Of a stretch of DNA of 64,000 nucleotides, positions 1-9,062 are shown piece by piece. The position numbers were made by a program, and so were the translations under genes. The DNA comes from JARYGU01 sp033795365 (GTDB lineage: Bacteria > Pseudomonadota > Alphaproteobacteria > Rhizobiales > Rhizobiaceae), in the NCBI GenBank assembly GCA_033795365.1, contig JARYGU010000013.1, positions 104,433-168,432 of the forward strand, given 5' to 3'. Below the pieces are notes generated by a model. It saw only the letters and a program-made list of their open reading frames with translations, was not told the origin of the DNA and ran no database searches. How positions within the stretch are numbered: the first letter of the stretch is position 1; each line of letters starts with the position of its first letter.

Positions 1-1306
1 AGATGCGCTCCTTGTCGACGTCCACATCGAGAACGACAGCCTTGACGACGTCGCCCTTGTTGAACTCCTCGATAACCTGTTCGCCCGGACGGTTCCAGTC
101 GAGGTCGGAGAGGTGGACCATGCCGTCGACATCGCCGTCGAGGCCGATGAACAGGCCGAATTCGGTCTTGTTCTTGACTTCGCCTTCGACTTCCGTGCCA
201 GCCGGGTGGCTGTGCGCGAAGGCCTGCCACGGGTTCTCGAGGGTCTGCTTGAGACCGAGCGAGATGCGGCGCTTCGTCGGGTCGACTTCGAGAACGACCA
301 CGTCGACTTCCTGGCTCGTGGACAGGATCTTGCCGGGGTGAACGTTCTTCTTCGTCCAGGACATTTCGGAAATGTGAATCAGGCCTTCGATGCCCGGCTC
401 CAGCTCGACGAACGCACCGTAGTCGGTGATGTTCGTGACCGTACCGGAGATCTTCTTGCCGGTCGGGTACTTCGTGCCGATGCCATCCCATGGATCCGAC
501 TCGAGCTGCTTCATGCCGAGCGAGATGCGGTGGGTTTCCTGGTTGATACGGATGATCTGAACCTTGACCTGCTGGCCGATGTTCAGGATTTCCGACGGAT
601 GGTTGACGCGGCGCCATGCCATGTCGGTGACGTGCAGCAGGCCGTCGATGCCGCCGAGGTCGACGAACGCACCGTAATCGGTGATGTTCTTGACGACGCC
701 GTCGACAACCTGGCCTTCTTCCAGGTTCTGAACGATTTCAGAACGCTGCTCGGCGCGGGACTCTTCGAGAACCGTACGGCGCGAAACGACGATGTTGCCG
801 CGGCGCTTGTCCATCTTGAGGATTTCGAAGGGCTGCGGATTGTGCATGAGCGGCGTGACGTCGCGGATCGGACGGATGTCGACCTGCGAACGCGGCAGGA
901 AGGCGACCGCGCCGTCGAGATCGACGGTGAAGCCACCCTTGACCTGGTTGAAGATGACGCCTTCGACGCGCTCGCCGGCTTCGAACTTGACTTCGAGCTT
1001 GGCCCAGCTCTCTTCGCGGCGAGCCTTTTCGCGCGACAGAACGGCTTCGCCCAGCGCGTTTTCGATGCGCTCGACATAGACTTCGACTTCGTCGCCGACC
1101 TTCAGCGTGCCGTCCTTGGACTTGGCACCGAATTCCTTGAGCGCGATGCGGCCTTCAACCTTGAGGCCGACGTCGACGACGGCGACGTCCTTTTCGATCG
1201 CGGTAATGAGACCCTTGGTGACGTAGCCTTCGGCCAGGTCATGCGTTGCGAAGGATTCCTGCAGGAGGGCTGCGAAATCTTCGCGGGTGGGGTTTGCTTG
1301 AGACAT
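1..1306 (-). CDS. rpsA: 30S ribosomal protein S1, 3' end beyond window
   Basis: Ribosomal protein S1 binds mRNA on the 30S subunit and helps initiate translation of most messages. The minus-strand reading frame starts at ATG 1306-1304 with the N-terminus MSQANPTREDFAALL and stays open to base 1, giving about 435 residues. Family members in this group have roughly 560-570, so the last repeats lie outside the window. Several S1 RNA-binding repeats can be read in the translation. The start is fixed by an AGGAG Shine-Dalgarno sequence 5-6 bases upstream. The gene follows cmk on the same strand after a gap of about 110 bp, the usual cmk-rpsA order. The frame has no stop inside the window, so simple ORF calling misses it. 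Confidence 0.95.
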   Translation of the reverse strand, partial: MSQANPTREDFAALLQESFATHDLAEGYVTKGLITAIEKDVAVVDVGLKVEGRIALKEFGAKSKDGTLKVGDEVEVYVERIENALGEAVLSREKARREESWAKLEVKFEAGERVEGVIFNQVKGGFTVDLDGAVAFLPRSQVDIRPIRDVTPLMHNPQPFEILKMDKRRGNIVVSRRTVLEESRAEQRSEIVQNLEEGQVVDGVVKNITDYGAFVDLGGIDGLLHVTDMAWRRVNHPSEILNIGQQVKVQIIRINQETHRISLGMKQLESDPWDGIGTKYPTGKKISGTVTNITDYGAFVELEPGIEGLIHISEMSWTKKNVHPGKILSTSQEVDVVVLEVDPTKRRISLGLKQTLENPWQAFAHSHPAGTEVEGEVKNKTEFGLFIGLDGDVDGMVHLSDLDWNRPGEQVIEEFNKGDVVKAVVLDVDVDKERI

Positions 1307-1420
1307 GAAAACTCCTGATGTGCCTTGAAGGCACGCGCGCCGGGGTTAGCGTTGACAACGAACGAAACGCGTCCGCTCTTCAGCCTCGAAGAGCAATCCG
1401 GCGCGGGGACGGGATCCGTT

Positions 1421-2053
1421 CTAGTGCTTAAGCGCGGCGTCGATGATCGCTTTGGCCGCGGAAAACGCCGCTTCTATACTCATTTCGGACGTATCAAGCA
1501 AGTGCGCGTCTCGCGCCGGCTTCAACGGGCTGTCGGAGCGGCCGGAATCACGCTCGTCGCGGCGGACGATATCCGCCAGAATCGTCTCGAAATCGGCCTG
1601 CCCGCCCGCGCCGGCGATCTCGTCGCGGCGCCGCATCGCCCTGACCTCGGGGGAAGCGGTCACGTAGAGCTTCACCGGTGCGTCCGGGCAGACAACCGTG
1701 CCGATGTCGCGCCCATCGAGGACGGCGCCAGGCTCCTTCGCCGCGAAAGCGCGCTGCGCCTCGACCAGCGCGCGGCGGACGGACGGCATGACCGCGACTT
1801 TCGAGGCGGCCTCGCCGATCTCGTGCGCGGACAGGACGGATCGGTCGAGCCCCTCGAGATCGAGCTCACGGGCAGCGTCGGCTGCGACGGTCTCGTCATC
1901 GAGCGGCAGTCCCCGATCCAGGAGCGCCTTGGCGGTGGCACGATAGGTGAGGCCGGTGTCGAGATGATGGAAGCCGTATTCGGCGGCGAGGCGGCGTGAG
2001 AGCGTGCCCTTTCCGGCTGCGGCGGGGCCGTCGATGGCGATGATGAACGTCAT
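1421..2053 (-). CDS. cmk: Cytidylate kinase
   Basis: Phosphorylates CMP and dCMP with ATP in the cytoplasm for nucleotide recycling. The 210-residue protein begins MTFIIAIDGPAAAGKGT, which holds the P-loop (GPAAAGKGT, residues 9-17), and contains the LDGRDIGTVV motif typical of bacterial Cmk. The frame is open further upstream, but the ATG at 2053 overlaps the aroA stop codon (TGATG), so translational coupling with aroA fixes the start. Length and motifs are normal for the family. It forms an aroA-cmk-rpsA run on the minus strand. Confidence 0.96.
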   Translation of the reverse strand: MTFIIAIDGPAAAGKGTLSRRLAAEYGFHHLDTGLTYRATAKALLDRGLPLDDETVAADAARELDLEGLDRSVLSAHEIGEAASKVAVMPSVRRALVEAQRAFAAKEPGAVLDGRDIGTVVCPDAPVKLYVTASPEVRAMRRRDEIAGAGGQADFETILADIVRRDERDSGRSDSPLKPARDAHLLDTSEMSIEAAFSAAKAIIDAALKH

Positions 2054-3420
2054 CAGGCCGCCCTGCTCTCCGAAAGCTCGATCCTGGCGCCCAGCCCCTT
2101 CATCAAGTCCATGAATTCCGGGAAGCTGGTCGCGATCATCGCCGCGTCGTCCACCGTCACGGGATGCTCCGAAACGAGGCCCATCACCAGGAAGCTCATG
2201 GCTATGCGGTGGTCGAGATGGGTGGCGACGAGAGCGCCCGATGCGTTGCCCAGGCCTTTGCCGCCCGGACGCCCGCGTACGACCAGCGATGTCTCGCCCT
2301 CGTCGCAATCGACACCGTTCAGCTTGAGCCCGGCGGCCACGGCGGCCAGACGGTCGGATTCCTTTACCCGGAGTTCCTCGAGCCCGTTCATCACGGTCGC
2401 GCCCTCGGCAAAGGCGGCAGCGACGGCGAGCACCGGATATTCGTCGATCATCGACGGCGCACGCTCCTCCGGAACGCTCACCCCCTTGAGCTCGGAGTGG
2501 CGCACGCGCAGATCAGCCACATCCTCGCCGCCGGCAAGCCGCGGATTGAGGATTTCGATGTCGGCGCCCATTTCCTGCAAGGTCAGGATAAGACCGGTGC
2601 GCGTCGGGTTCATCAGCACGTTCAGGATCGTGACGTCCGAGCCCGGCACCAGAAGGGCGGCAACCAGCGGGAAGGCGGTCGAGGAAGGATCGCCGGGCAC
2701 ATCGATCACCTGGCCGGTCAACCGGCCGCGTCCTTCGAGACGTATGGTGCGCACGCCGTCAGCGTCCGTCTCCACCGTGAGATTGGCGCCGAAGCCGGCC
2801 AGCATCTTTTCAGTATGGTCGCGGGTCATCACCGGCTCGATGACGGTGGTGATCCCCGGCGTATTGAGGCCCGCGAGAAGCACTGCCGACTTCACCTGCG
2901 CCGAGGCCATCGGCACGCGATAGGTGATCGGGTTCGGCGTCTGCGGACCGCGCAAGGTCACCGGCAGCCGGTCACCTTCGGCGGATTTCACCTGCACGCC
3001 CATTTCGCGCAGCGGGTTCAGGACGCGGCCCATCGGCCGCTTGGTCAGCGACGCATCGCCGATAAAGGTCGAGTCGAAGTCGTAGACGCCGACGAGGCCC
3101 ATGGTGAGACGGCAGCCCGTGCCGGCATTTCCGAAGTCGAGCGGCGCTTCCGGCGCAAGCAGGGCGCCGTTGCCGACGCCATTGATGATCCAGACGTCGC
3201 CTTCCTTGCGGATCTTCGCGCCCATGGCCTGCATGGCCTTGCCGGTATTGATGACGTCCTCGCCTTCGAGCAGGCCGGTGATCCGGGTCTCTCCGCCGGC
3301 AAGACCGCCGAACATGAAGGAGCGGTGCGAAATCGACTTGTCGCCGGGGATGCGGACGGTACCGGAAAGACCGGAGGATTGACGGGCGGTTGCGGGCTTT
3401 GCCTGTGCGCCATGCGACAT
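2053..3420 (-). CDS. aroA: EPSP synthase (class II, CP4-like)
   Basis: 3-phosphoshikimate 1-carboxyvinyltransferase, the sixth shikimate-pathway step, joins phosphoenolpyruvate to shikimate-3-phosphate. The protein is 455 residues from the ATG at 3420 (MSHGAQAKPATARQSSG). The frame extends upstream but this start matches known relatives. Class II signatures are present: GDKS with Lys28, SAQVK, RDHTE and NPTR. From memory, length and sequence track the glyphosate-tolerant CP4 enzyme almost throughout. However, the active-site segment reads FGNAGTGCR with Gly at residue 100, where CP4 has Ala. Since Ala100 blocks glyphosate binding in CP4, this enzyme is probably glyphosate-sensitive at that site (inference). 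The stop overlaps the cmk start. Confidence 0.96.
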   Translation of the reverse strand: MSHGAQAKPATARQSSGLSGTVRIPGDKSISHRSFMFGGLAGGETRITGLLEGEDVINTGKAMQAMGAKIRKEGDVWIINGVGNGALLAPEAPLDFGNAGTGCRLTMGLVGVYDFDSTFIGDASLTKRPMGRVLNPLREMGVQVKSAEGDRLPVTLRGPQTPNPITYRVPMASAQVKSAVLLAGLNTPGITTVIEPVMTRDHTEKMLAGFGANLTVETDADGVRTIRLEGRGRLTGQVIDVPGDPSSTAFPLVAALLVPGSDVTILNVLMNPTRTGLILTLQEMGADIEILNPRLAGGEDVADLRVRHSELKGVSVPEERAPSMIDEYPVLAVAAAFAEGATVMNGLEELRVKESDRLAAVAAGLKLNGVDCDEGETSLVVRGRPGGKGLGNASGALVATHLDHRIAMSFLVMGLVSEHPVTVDDAAMIATSFPEFMDLMKGLGARIELSESRAA

Positions 3421-3715
3421 GGAGGGTATTCCTTTGACATTCCATTTGCCGGCTTGGCGAGGCAACCCTTCGATCGGGACTGGCACATCCGCCGGAATTC
3501 CGGGGCTGCCTACCATAAAGCACTCGGACCGTCATCATCCTCATGTAAAAAAGCGATCCGCCGAGAAAGGCGGGCAACATGCCTTGCGCCGCGGAAAGTT
3601 AGGCTTTGACAGACGAAGCCAAGACGATTATGGGGACCGGCTAATTCATTTTACCGTCCAACCGCCGGTTTTCCGGCTGCGCCGGAGAAACCCGGCCACT
3701 CACGAGGCTTTGACT

Positions 3716-4105
3716 GTGGCAAAAGCGGAACTTGGAACCAAGCGCATAGACCCGGAAACGGGCCGTAAATTCTATGATCTGAACCGGGACCCGATCGTCT
3801 CCCCCTATACCGGCAAGTCCTATCCGCTTTCCTTCTTCGAAGAAAGCTCTGCGGCAGCCGTACTCGAGAAGGACGAGGAGGAAGAGGTCAACGAGGTCGA
3901 TACCGAGAGCACCGAAGTCGAGCTCGTATCTCTGGAGGATGCCGACGAGGAAGCCGCGGGCGGAGACGATCTGCCGGATCTCGGCGATGACGATGTCGAA
4001 ATCGGCGACGACGATGACGACACCTTCCTCGAGCAGGACGAAGACGATGACGACGACGACATGAGCGACATCATCGGCGTGGCCGGCGACGAAGACGACG
4101 CATAA
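3716..4105 (+). CDS. TIGR02300 family protein (FYDLN motif, acidic tail)
   Basis: A conserved alphaproteobacterial protein of unknown function. The 129-residue product starts at GTG 3716 (VAKAELGTKRIDPETGRKF) behind an ACGAGG ribosome site about 9 bases upstream. It carries the FYDLN motif (residues 19-23) that gives the family its usual name. The N-terminal 50 residues are basic and mixed. The last 70 are extremely acidic, with long runs of Asp and Glu, and probably disordered. It is divergent from aroA across about 295 bp and is followed by a strong terminator and then tRNA-Ala. The function cannot be read from the sequence. Confidence 0.88.
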   Translation: MAKAELGTKRIDPETGRKFYDLNRDPIVSPYTGKSYPLSFFEESSAAAVLEKDEEEEVNEVDTESTEVELVSLEDADEEAAGGDDLPDLGDDDVEIGDDDDDTFLEQDEDDDDDDMSDIIGVAGDEDDA

Positions 4106-4118
4106 GGTCCTTCTGTTT

Positions 4119-4156
4119 CCGGCCGGTTCAAAAAATCGGCCGGGTTTGATTTTTTT
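4119..4156 (+). terminator. Intrinsic terminator after the TIGR02300 gene
   Basis: Inverted repeat CCGGCCG / CGGCCGG (4119-4125 and 4137-4143) with an A-rich loop, followed by GTTTGA and a run of seven T. It lies 14 bp after the stop codon at 4105 and isolates the tRNA-Ala gene downstream. Confidence 0.8.
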
Positions 4157-4254
4157 CGGCTTGCCATCTGCGAAAACCGGAAGTAATAAGCCGCCACTCC
4201 GCAGGTGCCGCCGACGGAGTATCCCAGGTCCGGCCAAAGCCGGCCTACCCTGAT

Positions 4255-4330
<76 letters not shown>

Positions 4331-4458
4331 AATTTCCATTAAGTTCGAAGCGTCGTGCAAAGCCGGATGGCTTGTTGCAAGGCACTTGGTGCCGGCGGCG
4401 GAACCTTCCCCGATACGCCATGTTTTCCTATGACATACGGAAGACAAGGAGAGCGGCG

Positions 4459-4632
4459 ATGGCCGATCCACGGCATTCAAAAGCCGATGAGGACAGGAAA
4501 AAGGGCGGTCCAAAGCCGATCGACGAGCGCGATATCGACACGCAACTCGACCAGCATCCGGAAGATCATCGCCGGCAGGAAGGTCGCAAGTCCAAGGCCG
4601 ACGACAAGAAACCGGAGAAGCGGGATGCCTGA
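4459..4632 (+). CDS. Small hydrophilic hypothetical protein
   Basis: A 57-residue, highly charged protein (MADPRHSKADEDRKKGGPK, ending KKPEKRDA) starting at ATG 4459 with an AAGGAGAG ribosome site 7-10 bases upstream. It has no hydrophobic segment and no recognised domain; the composition (Lys, Asp, Glu, Arg, Gln) suggests an unstructured cytoplasmic protein. The good ribosome site and codon pattern support expression, but I do not recognise a family. Confidence 0.55.
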   Translation: MADPRHSKADEDRKKGGPKPIDERDIDTQLDQHPEDHRRQEGRKSKADDKKPEKRDA

Positions 4633-4679
4633 TCCATGTCTCAAGCGGCGTGGGAACGACTGAAGATTGGAAAACGCGA

Positions 4680-4835
4680 ATGAACATCCGCGTGATCATG
4701 ATCGGCATTATCGCGCTGCTTGTCGCTTCCGTCTTCAGCATCCTCGTCTTCCGCGAGCTCGACACCGGCCAAGACGCGAGGGATACGGCACCGCCCGATC
4801 CGCTGACTGCCACCCCGCAACAGCTTTCCCAATAG
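4680..4835 (+). CDS. Small single-pass membrane protein, hypothetical
   Basis: A 51-residue ORF starting at ATG 4680 (MNIRVIMIGIIALLVASVFS). Residues 3-24 form one hydrophobic membrane-spanning segment. The remainder is a short, polar, Thr/Pro/Gln-rich tail that would lie on the periplasmic side if the N-terminus acts as an anchor. No strong ribosome site is visible. It could belong to a transcript with the preceding small gene. Function unknown. Confidence 0.5.
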   Translation: MNIRVIMIGIIALLVASVFSILVFRELDTGQDARDTAPPDPLTATPQQLSQ

Positions 4836-4994
4836 CTTACAGACTGCTGCCGGACGGGACAGGCGGCAGGGCTGAGATCCCGTCAAAAGGCGCGCAAGTG
4901 AATTTCCTTGCTGCGACAATCTCGACATAGGCATCGTCATGGCTCCGGGGTAAGACGGTTGCGCCTGGTCAAGCTTGCGAATCGCGGGGATTGT

Positions 4995-5785
4995 TTGAGC
5001 TATATCGTTTCCAAGATGTTCTGGCTGCTGGCGCAGCCGCTGTCGCTCAGCTTTTTTCTTCTCGTCGCCGCCTTGTTGGTCGGCCTGGCGGGGTGGAGCG
5101 GCCTTCGCACGCTCCTGTCGCTTCTTTCCGCCCTTATTCTGTTCGTCACGCTGTTCACGTCGAGCGGGACGGTGGCTCTGCAGGTGCTCGAAGACCGCTT
5201 TCCGCGCCCTGAACTTCCTGCCGGGGGCCGGGTTGCATCATCGTGCTTGGCGGAGCCATCGAAGCAGCCGTGATCGCCGGTCGCGGCGGATTCGAACTGA
5301 ACCAGGCCGGCGACCGGTTCATCGAGACGCTTCGCCTTGCCCGGGACTATCCCGGCGCCCGCATCCTGGTCTCCGGCGGAGACGGTTCGCTCAGCGGCGA
5401 CTATCCCGGAGACGCCGAAGTCTCCGCACGCTTTTTCGAAACCTTCGGGATTTCACCGGACCGGCTTCTGCAGGAGAGCTCCTCGCGCACGACCTTCGAA
5501 AATGTGAACTTCACCCGGGAGGTGCTTGCCGGGAACGGACTGGAAAATTGCCTGCTCATCACCTCCGCCTTCCATATGCCCCGCTCCATGGGGCTCTTCC
5601 AAAAAGCCGGGATAGAGGTTCTGCCGTGGCCCACCGACTACCGCACCAGCGGCAGGGCGGGACTCGGCCTCGACTTCACGCAGCCTTTGACGAACACGCA
5701 GATCGCAACGACGGCGATGCGCGAGTGGATCGGGCTCGCCTACTATTATCTGGCCGGCCGCACGTCGGCACTCCTGCCCGGCTGA
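4995..5785 (+). pseudogene. YdcF/DUF218-like envelope protein, frameshifted
   Basis: Two adjoining frames together make one DUF218/YdcF-type protein. The first part (TTG 4995 or ATG 5016) encodes two hydrophobic segments and runs to LQVLEDRFPRPELPAG. The second continues in another frame with CIIVLGGAIE, the family core ILVSGGDGS, a SSRTTFENV block and ITSAFHMPRS. The break falls in the G-rich stretch 5220-5233, where one missing or two extra bases would restore a single reading frame. Intact relatives are inner-membrane proteins of about 260 residues linked to envelope functions. Either the gene is genuinely broken or a homopolymer sequencing error is present; the sequence alone cannot decide. 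Confidence 0.7.
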
Positions 5786-5787
5786 GC

Positions 5788-6261
5788 TCATTTCTTCGAT
5801 ATCGTCTCGAAACGCGCGCCCCGAACGCGGATGGTCATGATGCAATAGTCCGGGCCTTCCCGGCCGCAAGACACGGCATCCGCCTTCAGCTCGAGAACCC
5901 TGTTGCCGTAGCGCGTCGCCAGGTCGTAACCGTAAAGATCCGCATTGGCCGCGAAGAAATACCCGCCTTCGCTCACCTGGATGTAGAAGTTGTGCGGGCA
6001 GCCGACATCCCTGCACAAGCCGGCCGGCTTGCCGTCGCAGCTGACGGCGCCGAGATTGGTGATGACGTCCTCCAGCCCGTCATTATTGAAATCGACATGA
6101 ACGGCAAAGTCTTCCGCGAAGCTCGCAGCCTTGCACCGCGCTCCGACCGAAATCTTTTCCTCAGCGATTGGGTCCGCAATCAAATTTTCCGCCGTTGCCG
6201 GAAGCGCCGAAAGGCCAAGAAGCGCGGCAAGGGCCGCGAGAATTTTGATACGGACGGTCAT
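5788..6261 (-). CDS. Secreted hypothetical protein
   Basis: A 157-residue protein from ATG 6261 (MTVRIKILAALAALLGLSALPATA) with a clear signal peptide cleaved near the ATA-EN boundary. An ATG 18 bases further upstream is in frame but lacks a ribosome site. The mature part has several cysteines (for example CKAA, SCDGKPAGLCRDVGCP, SCGREGPDYC), which suggests disulfide bonds in the periplasm. It also has a stretch HVDFNNDGLEDVI that resembles FG-GAP or calcium-binding repeats. It converges with the broken ydcF-like gene with only 2 bp between them. I do not recognise a named family. Confidence 0.75.
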   Translation of the reverse strand: MTVRIKILAALAALLGLSALPATAENLIADPIAEEKISVGARCKAASFAEDFAVHVDFNNDGLEDVITNLGAVSCDGKPAGLCRDVGCPHNFYIQVSEGGYFFAANADLYGYDLATRYGNRVLELKADAVSCGREGPDYCIMTIRVRGARFETISKK

Positions 6262-6459
6262 CGCACCAACCCTTTCCATGGCGACAATTCAGGCGTCATG
6301 CTCGCACGGAACGGCGACCGATCCGCGCGGCAGCCGAGAATATCCCAGGCAAACTTTTGCGAGGCTGTGCTGGAGGAAGAGGCCCGATGACAATCGGATG
6401 CAGGCAGACATCAAGGTACCGGCAATCCGGTTCGAAGATATCCGAGCGGCGCGCAGGGC

Positions 6460-6882
6460 TCAGCGAGTTCTCTTCGGACGCAGGCGGATGATCACGTCCA
6501 CATGCGCGATCTCCATACCTTCGGGCGGTTCGGGAAGGTTGCCGATCTCAAGATTGCTCACCGGTATATCGCGGACGTCGTTCTCGCCTTCGATGAAGAA
6601 GTGATGGTGATCGGAGACGTTGGTGTCGAAATAGGTTTTGGAGCTCTCGACCGCCAGAACCCGAACCAGGCCCGCTTCGGTGAATTGATGCAAGGTATTG
6701 TAGACTGTCGCCAGCGATACCGGCACCCCGGCCGCCACAGCCTCCTCATGCAACTCCTCGACGGTGAGATGTCGGTCGCCCTTGGCGAAGAGCAGAGCAC
6801 CGAGAGCTACGCGCTGGCGCGTCGGACGCAGGCCGGAGTCGCGAAGGCGCTCTTCGATAGGCATCTCTTTTGCATGCGTCAT
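6460..6882 (-). CDS. irr: Iron response regulator Irr (Fur family)
   Basis: Cytoplasmic DNA-binding regulator of iron and haem genes. The 140-residue protein has the Fur-fold winged helix (RPTRQRVALGALLF, residues 19-32; SLATVYNTLHQFTEAGLV, 56-73) and the HHH motif at residues 92-94 (VSDHHHFF) that characterises Irr and is implicated in haem binding. The N-terminus lacks the Cys-Pro haem regulatory motif of Bradyrhizobium Irr, as in other Rhizobiaceae. It is divergent from fabA-fabB-fabI across about 310 bp, a conserved rhizobial arrangement. A sigma70-like promoter is visible upstream. Confidence 0.93.
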   Translation of the reverse strand: MTHAKEMPIEERLRDSGLRPTRQRVALGALLFAKGDRHLTVEELHEEAVAAGVPVSLATVYNTLHQFTEAGLVRVLAVESSKTYFDTNVSDHHHFFIEGENDVRDIPVSNLEIGNLPEPPEGMEIAHVDVIIRLRPKRTR

Positions 6883-6932
6883 GGGCGACGAATCCGCTCT
6901 TGCTGGACTTCACGAAACAATCTTGAAGTTTT

Positions 6933-6961
6933 GATATAACTTTTGAATTGCGCTGATTCAA
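6933..6961 (-). promoter_or_regulatory. Probable irr promoter
   Basis: Read on the minus strand: TTGAAT, 17 bases, TATATC, placed 50 bases upstream of the irr start. A loose dyad (AAGTT, 7 bases, AACTT) overlaps the -10 box and could be an operator for an iron regulator; I cannot match it to a consensus. The rest of the 308-bp gap to fabA (6883-7190) shows no further gene or clear promoter. Confidence 0.45.
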
Positions 6962-7190
6962 TAGTTTTAGCAGTCGCTGCAAGGCCGCAGCCTGCGGAAA
7001 ACCGGACAGTTCCCCGCTTTGTGGCCACTTAGGGCTGGCTGTAGGGCCGGTCATCATGTATGCGGGTGCGGAAACGGACGAGGCCTTTCCGCGTTTGGAA
7101 TGGCAAGGGTCATGCCGATGCTTCATTTCGGCTCGATCCTGTTCTAATCCTAGTCCGCAAGACATTACGATCGGGGATGAGACAGTTCAG

Positions 7191-7706
7191 ATGACGACCA
7201 GGCAAACGAGCTTCAACTACGAGGAAATCCTGACCTGCGGCCGAGGTGAGATGTTCGGCCCCGGTAATGCGCAACTGCCGCTTCCTCCGATGCTGATGTT
7301 CAACCGGATCACTGACATCTCCGAAACCGGCGGTCCGCACGACAAGGGCTACATCCGTGCGGAGTTCGACATTACGCCGGACCTCTGGTTCTTTCCCTGC
7401 CATTTCCAGGGCGACCCCGTGATGCCGGGTTGTCTCGGTCTCGACGCCATGTGGCAGCTGACCGGCTTTTATCTCGGCTGGCTCGGAGAGCCCGGCAAGG
7501 GCCGCGCGATCTCGACGGGCGAGGTCAAGTTCACCGGTATGGTAACCCCCGAGACCAAGCTTGTGGAATACGGCATCGACTTCAAGCGCGTCATGCGCGG
7601 GCGCCTCGTGCTCGGTATTGCCGACGGCTGGATGAAGGCTGACGGCGAAGTGATCTACAAGGCGACCGATCTTCGCGTCGGCCTCTTCCAAGAAAAGGCA
7701 GGCTGA
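7191..7706 (+). CDS. fabA: 3-hydroxydecanoyl-ACP dehydratase/isomerase
   Basis: Dehydrates 3-hydroxydecanoyl-ACP and isomerises trans-2- to cis-3-decenoyl-ACP, the branch point to unsaturated fatty acids. The 171-residue protein starts at ATG 7191 (MTTRQTSFNYEEIL). It has the active-site His71 in WFFPCHFQGDPVMPG and Asp85 in CLGLDAMWQL, the FabA rather than FabZ signature. The frame is open upstream, but this start fits the family length. It is followed by fabB and fabI on the same strand, forming the usual anaerobic desaturation operon beside irr. Confidence 0.96.
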   Translation: MTTRQTSFNYEEILTCGRGEMFGPGNAQLPLPPMLMFNRITDISETGGPHDKGYIRAEFDITPDLWFFPCHFQGDPVMPGCLGLDAMWQLTGFYLGWLGEPGKGRAISTGEVKFTGMVTPETKLVEYGIDFKRVMRGRLVLGIADGWMKADGEVIYKATDLRVGLFQEKAG

Positions 7707-7833
7707 ACCATATGCGCACTGGCCGGCCAGCCGATCCAAGGCATGCCGCATAGGCCGGAAATCAACATGGGGCGGGCGCCAGCCATTCTTTCCGGCTATG
7801 GAATCGCTTCGGAAAAAGGAAAAGGTCAGAACT

Positions 7834-9057
7834 ATGAGACGGGTTGTTGTCACGGGTCTGGGGATCGTTTCTTCCATAGGAAACAATGCTGACGAAGTCA
7901 CGGCATCGCTGCGGGAAGCGAAGTCGGGCATCAGCTTTTCACAGGATTTCGCCGACCACGGCTTCAAATGCCAGGTATGGGGCGCACCTCATCTGGATAC
8001 GACGGACTTGGTCGATCGCCGTGCCGCGCGCTTCCTTTCGCAGGGCGGCACCTGGAATCACGTGGCGATGAAGCAGGCGATCGCCGATTCCGGGCTGGAA
8101 GAATTCGACATCAGCGGCAACGAGCGCACCGGCATCATCATGGGCTCGGGCGGCCCTTCCACCCGCACGCTGATCGAGGCCGCGGAGATCACGCTGAAGA
8201 ACAACAGCCCCAAGCGGATCGGCCCCTTTGCCGTGCCGAAGGCGATGTCCTCCACGGCATCGGCGACACTTGCCACCTGGTTCAAGATCCACGGCGTCAA
8301 TTATTCGATCTCGTCGGCCTGCTCCACTTCGGCTCACTGCATCGGCAATGCCGCCGAGATGATCCAGTGGGGCAAGCAGGACGTGATGTTCGCCGGCGGC
8401 CACGAGGATCTCGACTGGACCATGTCGAACCTTTTCGACGCAATGGGCGCCATGTCCTCCAAATTCAACGACACGCCCGCGACGGCTTCCCGCGCCTATG
8501 ATGTCAGCCGCGACGGCTTCGTGATCGCAGGCGGCGCCGGCGTTCTCGTGCTCGAAGAGCTGGAACGGGCGAAGGCACGCGGGGCCAGGATCTACGCGGA
8601 GATCACCGGTTACGGCGCGACCTCCGACGGCTACGACATGGTCGCCCCTTCGGGCGAAGGTGCCGTGCGCTGCATGCGTCAGGCGCTTTCCACGGTGAAG
8701 GGCGGGGTCGACTACATCAATACCCACGGCACCTCGACGCCCGTCGGCGACTCCAAGGAGATCGGCGCCATCCGTGAGGTGTTCGGCGACGATATCCCGC
8801 ATATCCAGTCGACAAAATCGCTGACCGGCCATTCGCTCGGTGCAGCCGGCGTGCAGGAATCCATCTACGGCCTCCTCATGATGCAGGCAGGCTTCATCGG
8901 CGAAAGCGCCCATATCACCGAACTCGACCCGGAATTCGAAGGCGTTCCGATCGTGCGCAAGCGCATCGACAACGCCAAGATCGATACCGTGCTGTCCAAT
9001 TCCTTCGGTTTCGGCGGAACGAATGCGACGCTGGTCTTCCAGCGCTATAACGGGTGA
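7834..9057 (+). CDS. fabB: 3-oxoacyl-ACP synthase I
   Basis: Condensing enzyme that elongates cis-3-decenoyl-ACP and so partners FabA in unsaturated fatty acid synthesis. The 407-residue protein starts at ATG 7834 (MRRVVVTGLGIVSSIG) with an AAAAGG ribosome site. The catalytic triad is visible: Cys163 in SSACSTSAHC, His298 in NTHGTSTPVGD and His333 in KSLTGHSLGAAG. It lies 127 bp after fabA and its stop codon is 5 bp before the fabI ATG. Normal family length. Confidence 0.96.
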   Translation: MRRVVVTGLGIVSSIGNNADEVTASLREAKSGISFSQDFADHGFKCQVWGAPHLDTTDLVDRRAARFLSQGGTWNHVAMKQAIADSGLEEFDISGNERTGIIMGSGGPSTRTLIEAAEITLKNNSPKRIGPFAVPKAMSSTASATLATWFKIHGVNYSISSACSTSAHCIGNAAEMIQWGKQDVMFAGGHEDLDWTMSNLFDAMGAMSSKFNDTPATASRAYDVSRDGFVIAGGAGVLVLEELERAKARGARIYAEITGYGATSDGYDMVAPSGEGAVRCMRQALSTVKGGVDYINTHGTSTPVGDSKEIGAIREVFGDDIPHIQSTKSLTGHSLGAAGVQESIYGLLMMQAGFIGESAHITELDPEFEGVPIVRKRIDNAKIDTVLSNSFGFGGTNATLVFQRYNG

Positions 9058-9062
9058 GACAA

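Noticed and set aside
113..1318. A 401-codon plus-strand frame opposite rpsA
   Set aside because: Antisense to rpsA, whose reading frame runs off the window edge and so can be overlooked.
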